A stretch of DNA of 64,000 bases from Gordius sp. MW1 (Eukaryota; Nematomorpha; Gordioida; Gordea; Gordiidae). The stretch is taken from positions 4,464,001 through 4,528,000 of the forward strand of contig OZ038529.1 in assembly GCA_964036665.1 (NCBI GenBank), in the 5' to 3' direction. Shown piece by piece: positions 45,850-57,500 of the stretch (the first letter of the stretch is position 1; each line of letters opens with the position of its first letter). Made by a program: the position numbers and the translations under genes. Below the pieces are notes generated by a model. That model searched no databases. It was given only the letters and a program-made list of their open reading frames with translations, and had not been told where the DNA came from.

Positions 45850-48800
45850 CCAACGACGGTCCCAAGTCCGTGTGAAAAAAGTGGAGGGTTGGCGTCAGGT
45901 CGGAAGCCGGCTGTAAAAAAAGCAACTCCAAACAACATGGCAACTTCAAATACGAACTCATACCTAAATGCTAGGGCGTCCTCCCCAAACGACAGGCATT
46001 GCATCATCCGCCCGTGCAATGTGGAAAGTATACAAGGGTTACCGCCTCTCTCACAACGAAGACGGTTAAGGAATCTAGTTGTCGAACGGACAAGAGTGGC
46101 CAGCTGGAATGTGGGCACGCTGACGGGAAAGAGCATCGAGGTGGCGCAGATGCTAAAAAGGCGAAGGATACACATAGCGTGTCTACAAGAAACGCGGTGG
46201 CATGGAACAAAAGCCAGGGAGCTAGGAGATGGTTACAAGCTATACTACTCGGGTTCCCCATCACGGAAGAACGGGGTCGGTATAGTGCTTAGCGATTCCT
46301 TTAAGGACAAGGTAGTCGAAGTCAAACGATGCTCGGATAGATTGATGTGCATAAAGCTGGCGGATCAAGGCGGCCTTGTCAATGTTATTTGTGCGTATTC
46401 GCCCCAGGTTGGATGTTCCGAAAATGAGAAGGACGGATTCTATGAGAAGCTCGAAAAAGAAATACGCTACGTGAAGCCTGACGAGAATCTCATCATCGGA
46501 GCAGACTTTAATGGGCACGTTGAGAAAGAAAGGGGCGTGTACGAACGAAATCACGGCGGGCATGGCTATGGGGTGAAGAATAAAGAGGGAGAGAAGTTAC
46601 TACAGATGGCGCAAGCTTACGATATGGCCATTGTGAATACCTTCTTTCAGAAGCGTACCGAACATTTAGCGACGTACAGCAGTGGGGATCACCTTACACA
46701 GGTCGACTACATCCTAGTGAAGCGCAAAAATTTGTGGCAAGTTAAAGATTGCAAGGTTATACCGGGGTAAGAAATCGCCAAACAACATCGGCCAGTTGTC
46801 CTCGATATAGCAAGAAAGATTTATCCCGAAAGGCGAAAAGTCTACACGCCAAGGACAAAGCACGAAAAGCTTAAGGATGATCGTGCAAATGAAATGTTTC
46901 ACGCTCGAGCAACTCAGCTCTTGAAGGTTGCAGGCTTAGGGGGGGCGACATTAACAAAAGGTGGGACACCGTTGCAAATGTTCTAAAGGAAACAGCCTTT
47001 CAAATCTTGGGACGAACTAAGGGCGGCAGAGCTCACAAGCGTGAACTATGGTGGTGGAATGACTCGGTCAAAGAGGCTATAGAAAAAAAGAAGGCGTTGT
47101 ACCTACGATGGTACAAAACGAAGAAAGGAGAAGACTACGTGGCATATCGTGAAGCGAAACGCAAAGCTAAGATAGCGGTTGCGATAGCGAAGAACGAGGC
47201 TTACACCGAGATGGCAAACAAGCTCGATACCAAGGGCGGCGACATAGTCATGTATAAACTCGCAAAGATTAGGGAGAAAAAAAGTCGAGATGTCGGGACA
47301 CTGAAAGTCATTAAAAGCGAAGATGGACGAACGTTGTGCAAACCGAACGAAGTCATCAAAAGATGGAAAGATTATTTCCAAAATATGATGAACAAAACGA
47401 ATGATAGAAGACCGCTAGAGAGGGTGGAACCAAACTCGAACTTAATTTTACCATTGCAGGCTTATGAAGTAGGAGCGCAACTAACGAAGATGCGGAAAGG
47501 GAAAGCGCTAGGTCCCGATGATTTACCGATCGAAGCTTGGCTTGGGTGCAAAGGAGAAGGAATCGATATAATGACAGGCTTATTTAACGCTATGCTGTAT
47601 GAGAGTCGTATCCCTGACCAATGGAGGGAAAGTACGATCATACCCATATACAAAGGCAAAGGAGACGCGCAGGAATGTGGCAACTTTAGAGGTATCAAGT
47701 TGACCTGCCACTCACTAAAACTACTAGAAAGGGTGCTAGTGAAAAGGCTCAATGACGAAGTTAGTCTCTCTCCCAATCAGTTTGGATTCGTGGCCGGTAA
47801 ATCAACGATGGATCCAATCTTTGCGTTGAAGCAGACGATGGAAAAATATGGCGACATAAGAAAGAACTTACACATGGTCTGCATCGATTTAGAAAAGGCC
47901 TACGATACGGTCCCGAGAGACTTAATATGGTGGTCCCTTAGAGCCAGAAATATACCCGAAGGATATGTTCGACTTAACAAGGAAATGTATAATGGCGCGG
48001 TTGCATCTGTTAGGACTACCGTTGGAGAAACGAAACCCTTCCGAATAATGATTGGACTACATCAAGGGTCAGCATTAAGCCCATTCTTGTTTAATTTAAT
48101 TATGGATACAATAACAAAGGACTTGCACAAGCCAGCCCCTTGGACTATGCTATATGCCGATGACATTGTCCTATGCGATGAAACAAGAGAAGGGGGTTTT
48201 CATCAGGCGAAAAAATGGTCAGAACGTTTTTCGGATTTCGGGTTAAAGGTCAGCGAGAAGAAAACGGTTTACATGCAAACGATGGGCGGTAGTCCGCAAA
48301 TGCACAAAAATGACGGTCCAATGTACACGGAGGTTGATAAGTTCACATATCTTGGCTCGCTATTACATCAAGAGGGAGGATGTGCCGCCGAAGTCCATTC
48401 TCGGATCAAGAAAGCATGGCTCAAGTGGCGCAGCATCTCCGGTGTCATGTGTGACAAAAAGATACCAATTTGGTTGAAAAGCAAGGCGTACAAAACCATC
48501 GTGCGACCGGTCTTGCTTTACGGGAGCGAAACATGGGGTGTAACCAACGCGGAGGAGAAACTCTTGCAAGTCACGGAATTGAGAATGGTGCGATGGAGCT
48601 TAGGCTACACCAAGCTGGATCGCATGACGAACGAATCCTTGATGACAAAGATGGGTATTCAAGCGACGAAGGACTTCTTAAGAGAAAATCGACTTCGGTG
48701 GTACGGCCATGTATTACGAAGAGACGAGGACGATGTCACACGGCGAACGCTGGAGATGGACGTGTCTGGAAGAAGAGGAAGGGGCAGACCACGTGCCACC

Positions 48801-48945
48801 TGGAAACGACTGGTCGAAAAGGATATGGACGTCAAACAGATGGAAATTGGCATGGCATGTACGCGACTCAGATGGAAGAGGCTGCTGAAAACTTACCCCA
48901 CGTCTGTGGGATTTTCAACACGATAAAGAAGAAGAAGGAGGAGTG
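45850..48945 (+). mobile_element. Near-full-length RTE-clade LINE
   Basis: It contains an endonuclease and reverse transcriptase in the RTE arrangement and ends just after the stop codon in an AAGAAGAAGAAGGAGGAG tract, typical of RTE simple-repeat 3' tails. The 5' boundary is estimated from the start of coding-like, GC-richer sequence and could be off by about 100 bp. No target duplication was pinned down. Its base composition is clearly GC-richer than the flanks. Confidence 0.85.
45889..48926 (+). pseudogene. RTE endonuclease-reverse transcriptase, one stop and one frameshift
   Basis: 45889-46770 encodes the apurinic-type endonuclease: VASWNVGTLTGKS, CLQETRW, ICAYSPQVG, IIGADFNGHV, and a THL-QVDYILV-like end. 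A TAA at 46768-46770 interrupts it. The same frame then reads EIAKQHRPVVLDIA until a G7 run near 46938, where a frameshift moves it into 47007-48926. That part encodes the reverse transcriptase: ALGPDDLPIEAW, NFRGIKLTCHSLKLLERV, NQFGFVAGKSTMDPIF, DLEKAYDTVPRDLIWW, GLHQGSALSPFLFNL, LYADDIVL (catalytic Asp pair intact) and RLRWYGHVLRRD near the end. With only two lesions it is a young dead copy, or the G-run change could be a sequence error. Confidence 0.92.
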
Positions 48946-49162
48946 TTTTTTGGAAAACTTTTACCCGCCGTTACTATCTTATATTTCACTTCCAACACTT
49001 TTAAACTTCTCATCGCTATCGTAGGTTTAATCACATAATAATTTTATTATAAAATATATTTTTAAATTTTAATTTCTATGGTTGCTCTTTCATGCTAAAA
49101 TACTTTGCTATTTATAATTGAATTGTACATCAAATATTATAAATAAATTATTATAATTTGTC

Positions 49163-49363
49163 TTGTTACTAAGCATATTTTGTAAACAATTTTCTTCGTT
49201 AAAAAAATTATATATAAGATATAACACTCCGATTCCTTCAAGTGCCCTCGTGGAACACCTCTTCAGCAAAGCTAAGGCGATTTTAAGCGACAGAAGGGGT
49301 AGCCTGACAGATAGTCACTTCGAAATGCTTTTAATGATGAATGTCAATAAAATGCTATTTTAA
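49163..49363 (+). pseudogene. hAT transposase C-terminal dimerization fragment
   Basis: The frame reads PIPSSALVEHLFSKAKAI then LSDRRGSLTDSHFEMLLMMN. The family pattern is P-(A/S)-S-S-A-x-x-E-R-x-F-S-x-A..., then R-x-x-L, then a Leu-rich end. Only this part remains, downstream of the RTE insertion and inside the 45368-49619 element. Confidence 0.85.
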
Positions 49364-49879
49364 TTGTTTTTTCTGTATCTTTATTATTTTTATAATTATA
49401 ATAAATCGGCATAATAAAAGTTTTCAATTGAACATTGTAATATATTTAGAATTTAGACAGAGTGTAAAAAATTATGGGTGCGAGTGCGCGCACCGTGTTT
49501 GCGGTGCGAGTGCGCGCACCTCTGTTAAAATTGGTGCGGGTGCGAGTGCGCGCACCGAATTTTCTTAAAGTGCGGGTGCGAGTGTCGCACCGGTTTTTTA
49601 GGTGCGACTAACAGCTCTGCAAAAAATGCGCTTAAATACTAGATACGTATAAAACATATTTAGATCATCATTATAGGGTTGTGGTATTACTAAAATTTTG
49701 CCTTTAAATGTAATTTAATCGATTTTTGTTTAAAGTTATTAGTTATTAGTTTAAAAACATATATTTTATTGAGTTAGAATAATCTTTCTAAAAAATAGTG
49801 TTGTTTTTTGTAACCGAATGGCTTTTTTATAAAACGGTTAAAATTCAGCGGGAATCTTAAAAACATCTGTTGGAGAGAA

Positions 49880-51589
49880 ATGGTCAACAACAGTATAATT
49901 CAAGAGAATCTGATTTACTATTTTGTTAAGCCAATAGAATTTAATATTAGTGATGCTCTAATATCTGCTTTCAAAGTATTATTGCAAAGCTTATAATTTT
50001 TAATATAGCTTAGTCTTTAACTAACACAAAAGGGTCCCCAATATGGGTTGATTTTAAAGAGTTAGAAAAGATAATTGAAGAAACAAAAATTAATAGCCAA
50101 TCGTTTCATGTATTTGTTTGTGATCCATTTGAAGGGAAAATTTACAATTATTTAATAGAAAATAAACCTTCTAATGCAAAGTATTTTAACCCAAATTAAA
50201 TTTCCATAATATTAAGAATTATTGGCCCCTATGTATTATTACAATGCATTAAGCTAACACAAAAAATTCCAATTTGTGATTTTCCTATCTATAATTTGTC
50301 AATGGAAAATATGATAGTATGTGGTACAAATATTCAAAATGACATCAAAGTAAATATTAAAATTTTACATAATAAGAATTCTAATAAATACTAAAATAAA
50401 CTCATATTTGTTTTAAACCAGATTGATTTGTATAAAAAGATCTCTAAAATGTGTGGAGCAGTGTCAAAGCATCTTACTAATGAAGTTACGCATCTTATAA
50501 CTAGTAAAGTTGGATCCAAAAAATATGTATTAGCTGTTGAGCTAAATATACCTGTATATACTCCTGCTTGGGTTGAAAATGTTTGGACAAAGTGCAATTT
50601 CAAGTACAAAGTTTTTTATTAATTAATCATTATATGACACATTTAGTTTGGTTTTGGCTTCAGATTCATGTTTTGATGATTATAAATGTCCAATTTTTTA
50701 TGGTCTGGTTATAACAGTATCACAAATGGAATATTCAGAAAGGCAAGAAGCAAAAAAATTGATTGAAAGATATGGTATTTCTAAATCTATTACATCATTT
50801 TGATCTATATTAAACAAGATTACTCTCATAAGTTGTATTTTTAATTTGACATAAATGTGTTAAGGTGGTGAATACAGCGGGGACATGAAAATCCACTATG
50901 TGACCCATCTAATTTTAAAGGAACCTATAGGTAATGTTTGAAAAAATAGTATTTAAAGTAAAAATAACTAAATCACATCTACTTTTAACAGAATAATGGA
51001 AAATTTATAACAATTTTTTAATCATGAGTTTAAATGAATTTACCATTAAAATTCAATATTTAAAATGCAAGATAATAATTACTATATATTAAAAAACATG
51101 GGCATATCCAGGGATCCCAAAATTTGTTAAAATTTATTAAACTTACGGTTAAAATTTTAATAAATGTTCATTTTGCCCCTCCCAAAATCATTATTGCTCC
51201 CTTCTAATATCAATGCTGGCTGCACCCATGTTAAAAAATAAGATTATTAATTCACACAAATTTATTTGTTTTATTTTATAAAAACTTAATATTCCTAAAA
51301 CTAATGGAAATTTCAAAAAATGGTTACATTGTCTGTTTTAAAGTGAGTCGAATAATATTTTATATGCAAGGAATGAAGTATCAGTATGCGAGTAAATGGG
51401 GCAACATACAAATAGTTAAAGATACCTGGTTGAGGGATTGTTTATTGCATAAAAGATTCATTGAAGAAACATTATACAATTTTCCACCCCAACAAGAATG
51501 TTCAACTGAAACTCATCTAAATCAACCATCACAATCTACACCCACAAATAATGACGGGAAAGTGCATTTAACAGATCCTCGACAAAATG
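49880..51589 (+). CDS. TOPBP1: TopBP1 exons 1-7: BRCT0, BRCT1, BRCT2
   Basis: The ATG at 49880 starts MVNNSIIQENLIYYFVKP. BRCT0 includes SFHVFVCDPFEGKIYN and, after a 36-nt intron, IIGPYVLLQCI. BRCT1 runs MIVCGTNIQNDIK, then CGAVSKHLTNEVTHLI with GSKKYVLA and TPAWVENVW; the T-H-L-I...G-S-K-K-Y block matches the phosphopeptide-binding BRCT1 of human TopBP1. BRCT2 runs YKCPIFYGLVITVSQ, GGEYSGDMKIHYVTHLI and KYQYASKW, then VKDTWLRDCLL. Introns 1, 2 and 4 are 38, 36 and 43 nt. Intron 6 (50931-51370) holds a MITE. Confidence 0.92.
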
Positions 51590-54500
51590 GTATTAAAGTT
51601 AAATGCAAACATATTTAATCTTCTAAAATATGTGATCAATCAAAAATTAGTCATTTAAAGTTAACAAGCCTTAATTAAAGTTTTTGTCAGGCATAGAGTA
51701 GATAGACTGCTCATCAACGCACAAAATGTGTACCCTTTTTTCCGCCATTTTAATGTTAACTTGGTAAAGTAGTGATTATATATTAGTAATTTTTGTAATT
51801 TAATAATCTTAAAAATTATCGTAAACATTTAATTCATTGTGTCGATAATATTTATCCTTTGGTTATAATTACAATGCTTTGATAAGTTGGTCTTATTATC
51901 AAATCTATATATTTAATACGTAAAAACTGTTTATTATGCAAGTTATAATTGTATATTCTCAAATACTCAGTTTTCTCTTGTGGGGTTATATAATACTTAC
52001 AAAAATCTAAATAAAAATATTGAAAAGGGTAGATATCAAAAACAGCATTCTAAAATAATTATCATGTTTGCTTAAATATAGCGCATCTATATTATGTATA
52101 ATATTAATTTATTGACGTTCGTTCAAATTAATAAACTAGTGAGGAAGGTAAATTGACTGTTATTGACCTAAAAATAAAACATCTTTATTTAATTTATTTC
52201 GTATATTAATTCTTCTTGATTTATATATGGGGAATGAAAAAGAATTTTAAGATTTTTCAAAACTAATAAATTAATTAAAAATTTTAAATGTGTAAAATCT
52301 TGATTAATATGGTGATTGTTTAATGTATTAAAAATATTAGAAACGATTATGAGAAAATATTTTATCTAATTTATGTTTTTTTATTTAATAAATTTCTATT
52401 TTTAAAGTTAAAACTAGTCGGGTTCGGGTTGAAAAAAGTGACTTTGCAGTTCTTTACAATAGACTGACAATCAGCAGATAGTTGTTAAGTAAGTGATGTA
52501 TGCCGCCATGTTTGGGGAAAGATATCAACAAACCAAACGCTATCTATTTTGCTGAATAAAATTAAATGCCAAACTTAAGCATAAATAAATAGTCTCTTAA
52601 TGTTTTCATCATTTTTTCTTCCATAATTTTAGCAATTTTTAATGCACAAGTGCTAGCCAGGTTTTGGATTTGAGGGGGGGGGGGCAAACCAAAACATAAA
52701 TTGTTTAATTTTTAAGGGTTTTTGTAATGAAATTTTTTTTTTCGTCATCTAGGGGGGGGCCGCCCCCCCCCCCACCTGGCTACGCCCATGCACAAGTGCG
52801 CATATTGAAAAAACTTCACCAAAAATGGTGGCCTCCTAAGATACTCAATAAAATTTAATGCAAAAATCTCCTATTCGCTTAGTCTATGGTTTTTGTGCTG
52901 TGTTAGTCCCTGAGAAATTTCTACAAAATCTAAATGATGTCATGTTTTTGACGTTATGGTAATTGATATGCAATTAATATTATATATATATTGTATAAGT
53001 TATTTAAACTTCACTTTTTGAATAAACTTTCTTAGTTTTTGCGCCAGAAATTATAAAAGTAAACAATTTTTTTTATTTAATTCGTACGTAGATCTCGGTA
53101 TCTCATCGATCTCTCCTTTGAATGAACAAAACCCAGAAAAATCTTTATCACTCCAAACCGTTCCCCAAACGTGTGACGATAGAAAAGGTTCCATTCATTC
53201 AATGCCATCCATTGATGATGGTTCATTTTCAAACCAATTTACCCCGAAACCATTGCGAAGTGGGGATTGCAAAGAGGGCGTCTTGAAGGGAGTATCCGTA
53301 TGTTACTCTTCAATTGCATAAATTTTATTGTCACCTTTTTAAGGTTCCTACTAGAGACCACAAGTGCCTGGCCCAGTCCGCTGCCTTAAATTTTGACTTT
53401 CGGATGTTAATCCTAGTTTTTATCAAAAAAATCAATAATTAAGAGAAAATTGTTCAAAAAATATATCAATATTATTGCTAAAAATTTTAAAAAGCACCAT
53501 TTTGGTCCGGGCAACTAGGGCAGCTTTTATAATTTGGGCATGGCCGGGCAGATACATAGAAGGGGTCGGACGGTTAGATCAATTATAATATCGGACCGAG
53601 CCGGGTTCGGGCAGAAAAATTCGAAAAAATCTGACCACTGGTTCCTACTAGTGTTGCAAAAATGGCTGGGGTTCGTTTGGTTGACCTTTAGTTTTATTTG
53701 ACTAAACATAAACGAACCATAGGTTTAACCCAAAAAACCATTAGTCTGTTTATGCGACTATGAAAAATTGATCTGTTTATGTATAGTCGACTAAAAGGTC
53801 GACCAAACAAAACCCAGCCAATTTTACAACATTAGTTCATACAGTATATTAAGCGTCAATGAAAAATTACATAAATTGTTTTTTTAAACAGACGATTACT
53901 ATTATGCAGTTTTTGGCTATAAAAATTGTGCTGTAGTGTATGTCTTGTCCTATGTCCCCTGTACAACTTTAATTTTTTTATAAAAATTTAAGATTACCTT
54001 AATATATTATCCTAATTAAACGTGAGCTTGGCGAATATGTGACTTCATTGGGGCTCGGAAAAGTTTATGATGATTTATGGTGGTCACGTTTTCTTTTGCC
54101 ATTAAGAGCATTTGAACATCATTTACCAAATTAAATTATTTAATCCTACTGGGCTCAAAATTTTTATTTACTTCTTTTCATATTTGATCATATTTTTTTT
54201 ATGGACTCTGAAAAATAATGATGAAAAACCCTCATCTTGGAGGCAAGATTTGTGGCTATAACATTTATAAAAAGATTGCACATAATCCTCTTTCTTTTTA
54301 CCCATTTAAGGTCACGTTTAATCAATATTTGTGCCATAGATTTTTTGTGTGGGGTTTTCGGACCAGGCCATTAATTTCTTACGAGGTCCGGCGGCCCAAT
54401 CCCAAGCCACACTCCTCTCAACGGATTCCGAAAGTGAGCATCGCGTACTAACGTGGCTTAACAAGGAGGCTCAGCCCTTTGAACGGACTGAAGCTGATTT

Positions 54501-57500
54501 ATTATCAGATTGGGTGCCTACCCACGTCATGGTTAATTCTAGCATGAAAATTGAAGATTACTTAACTTTGGATAAACGACTTTCGAATATCTTGCTTTCG
54601 CAACGGGCAGAAGTCAAAAAAGAGACAGGGGCGTGTTATTTCGTGAGCGAAAAATGGTTTTTTAAGAGTTACTACAAGAGGAAAAGGGCTTGCGAAAAAG
54701 AATATCCAGTGCTACTTCCCAAGGAATGCCTCTACGACTTTAAGTTTGTATAACAGTTTTTTCTTGTCTTTTTAAAGTGTTTTATTAAAAAAAAAGTTTT
54801 TATAACGTTGTTGTCTTTTACATAATTTTTAGATGTCTTCCTTTGTTTTTTGTGTTTTCTTAGCAAACTTTACTACTCTGAAAACTTATTGACTAACTAA
54901 GGATTATAAGGATTGCCTATAATAAATTTTTTATTATATACGCTAACATCACGGTTGAGTCCTATGTTTGTTTAAAAACATTTTTATTATTACAAATTTT
55001 CATAAGTTGAGATGTTTTTTTAATAGATATTTTGCATTAAAAGGTTAAAAGTTTAAGTTGTTAAAAATTGCAATTTTATAAATTTGAAGGGGACGAGAGG
55101 GGGGCGAAGCTGATAAACAAGGATTCGCAAGATCCGTACCAGAAATGAATGAAAATACCGAATTCCCCGATATGACTATGACGGAAAGTTGTTTGGGCGA
55201 GGCTGAAAACAGTTTGCAAAAGTTGGAGATCGATCGTGATATATTGAGTCAGTACCTGCCTACTTCAGCCCACAAATCAAATCGTAAGAAACACTATGTA
55301 GTAATGTTGTAAAAACGGCTGGGTTTTGTTTGGTTGACCTTCGGTTTTAGTCGACTAAACACAATCAAACTAGAGGTTTTTGGTTTGTTTTTCTTAGCCA
55401 CATAAACATAACAAAGATTATTTGGTCAAATCTTTGGTTTGTTTGGGTTTAGTCGATTAAAACCAAAAATCGATTAACAAAAGCCAGCCGTTTTTACAAC
55501 ACTGCTATGTAGAACAGTTTTTGTCAACGTTTATTCTATCTCTATTAATATTTATTGTCCATTTTTTATTTATTTTAAATATATAAGTCATCTGTTTGTT
55601 TTATCCAATGGTTTAAAGAGTTTATAAAGCTGAAAATTTCGATAATTTTGTTAGTCGATTGTCATTAATTAAATTAAAATTTCAATAAAACTCAAATTTT
55701 CAAATAAGTAGTGCTTTTCAATTGTTAGGGTAATTATTAATATTTACATCTTTTAAAAGCAATAAATTGACATTGTACCATTTTATTTCTTTTGGATTGA
55801 ATATTTCTTAAGAATTATTTGCCATGAATTTAATACCTAGGGTCATTCTTAATATTTGTAATTCCACAAATTAATATTTTTAAGAGATTCGGTGAATAAA
55901 TCTTTTTAAAATATTTACGATAGACAAAATCTTTTAAATTACAAATTAAGTTTAAATTTGAATTTTTTACTAGGATCAGCAATGAGTTCAAATATAATTA
56001 CCAAAAGTGGGCAAACTTTAGTAGATTCATCAATGATGGGTGACGAATCTTCCATGCTAAGCAAGCGAAGTGGTGAACATTGTGATAAATTAGATTTCAG
56101 CAACCTCTTCACCAAACCCACCCGAGAATGTAAGAAATATTCAAACTAATTCATTTTTAAATTAAAAATCCATCTTGCTGCTGTTTTTTAGCTGGGAAAA
56201 AGTTTTTGTTTGCCAACAAAGTTTTTATGCTGTTCGGTTTCGAATCTGAAGAGTTGGAAGAAAGCTTAATCGCTAAAATTAAACTACACAAAGGTATGTT
56301 CGTTATTTTTTAAATGCTTTGTTACGTAGCTCCTCAAAAATTTTATACGGTAGATCCAAGTATTTTTTTTGGTTTCATCATTATTTGATAAGTTTTTATC
56401 TTAATAATCAAAAGACTCTGAGAGTATTGAAAAGTAAAACATCAGTAATTGCTTTAATAACGGAGAAAATTAGCATTTTAATTGATCAATTCAATCCTTT
56501 GTTTCTATATAACACCTTGTTTTTGGGAATTGATTGTTGGGCTATCATCTTTTGATATGCTCTCTTAATACGGTGTATCTAATGTATATGGTCATATTGC
56601 ATTTATTTTTGAAATAATTAAGGGTTCCCCTTAAATAGCTAAAATAAATATTTGAAATTCAATATGGAATTGATAGCTGACTTTGCCGTTCTTAATCACC
56701 AACTGGGAGCACGTCAAAAACCCCCGTTTGAGTTTAATAACAATTCTTTTATAATAAAACTCCTGAAACATTTATTTATATAATGCTTAAATGATCTGCA
56801 GCCGTTAAAAGATACCTAAAAATGCATATACATACATATTATTAACTTGCAATAGTGGATATTAAATAGTATAAAGGTTGTGCCATACGCTAAATAAATT
56901 CGATTCGACCGTATCGCGATTTCAAACGAATATTTCATCATTAAAAATCGTCTGTTCGTACCCCTTTACTCCGCTAGGAAACGTGATGAAGCGAAAGGGT
57001 AAAAAAAGGATCGACTACGTCCTGTGTCCCGCCTTCTTCCCTCCGGGATCAGCTGTTTCTTGCAAAGTTGAAAAATTCAACAGACTACTCGGTACATTAG
57101 ATGGTACCTCATCGCCGACTTTGGTAACGCCCCTCTGGCTCGATCTTTACGTAGGAGGTGGGGGCTCGGTGACGTCATCATCACCCTTCTTGACCCCCCA
57201 GGAAATTGAGGTCGGGAGTGAGGGAGGGAAATTTAATCTCAAACTCCCGCCCGTCCGAAACGCCCTCGAGGGTTGCCGGATGTGTTTGACACAAATCGAC
57301 GAACCAGCCCGAAGTTGTTGGAAAGAATTAATTTCCAAATTGGGAGCCGGGTAAGTGCCAACCAAACGATTTTTTGCCTCAGATTAATTTAAATTGTTTT
57401 AACAAGTGATTGCTTTTGATTCAAATCTTATATGAAAAGGTAAAGTAAAAACATATTTTATATATTTATACGTTCATTAAATTGAGCCATTGTGCTTGTT

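Larger units (their letters stand above)
45368..49619 (+). mobile_element. hAT element with GTGCGCGCAC arrays, split by an RTE LINE
   Basis: The ends are CAGAGCTGTT and AACAGCTCTG. The flanks CAAAAAAG (45360-45367) and CAAAAAAT (49620-49627) are a 7-of-8 duplication. Subterminal zones 45390-45520 and 49480-49605 carry matching GTGCGCGCACC repeats. A hAT transposase C-terminus lies just inside the right end. About 3.1 kb of RTE retrotransposon occupies the middle, so the original hAT copy was about 1.1 kb and already non-autonomous. Confidence 0.9.

Noticed and set aside
46004-46563. Antisense open frames over the RTE endonuclease
   Set aside because: They are shadows of the real coding frame in GC-richer sequence.
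45601-48945. GGAGGAG near 45630 and 48935 as a target duplication of the RTE element
   Set aside because: The match is short, low-complexity and overlaps the simple 3' tail, so it does not fix the insertion site.
56878-56977. 5' extension of the TopBP1 exon at 56978
   Set aside because: The longer frame starts without ATG, and its only acceptor is in the wrong phase. The acceptor at 56976-56977 fits exactly.
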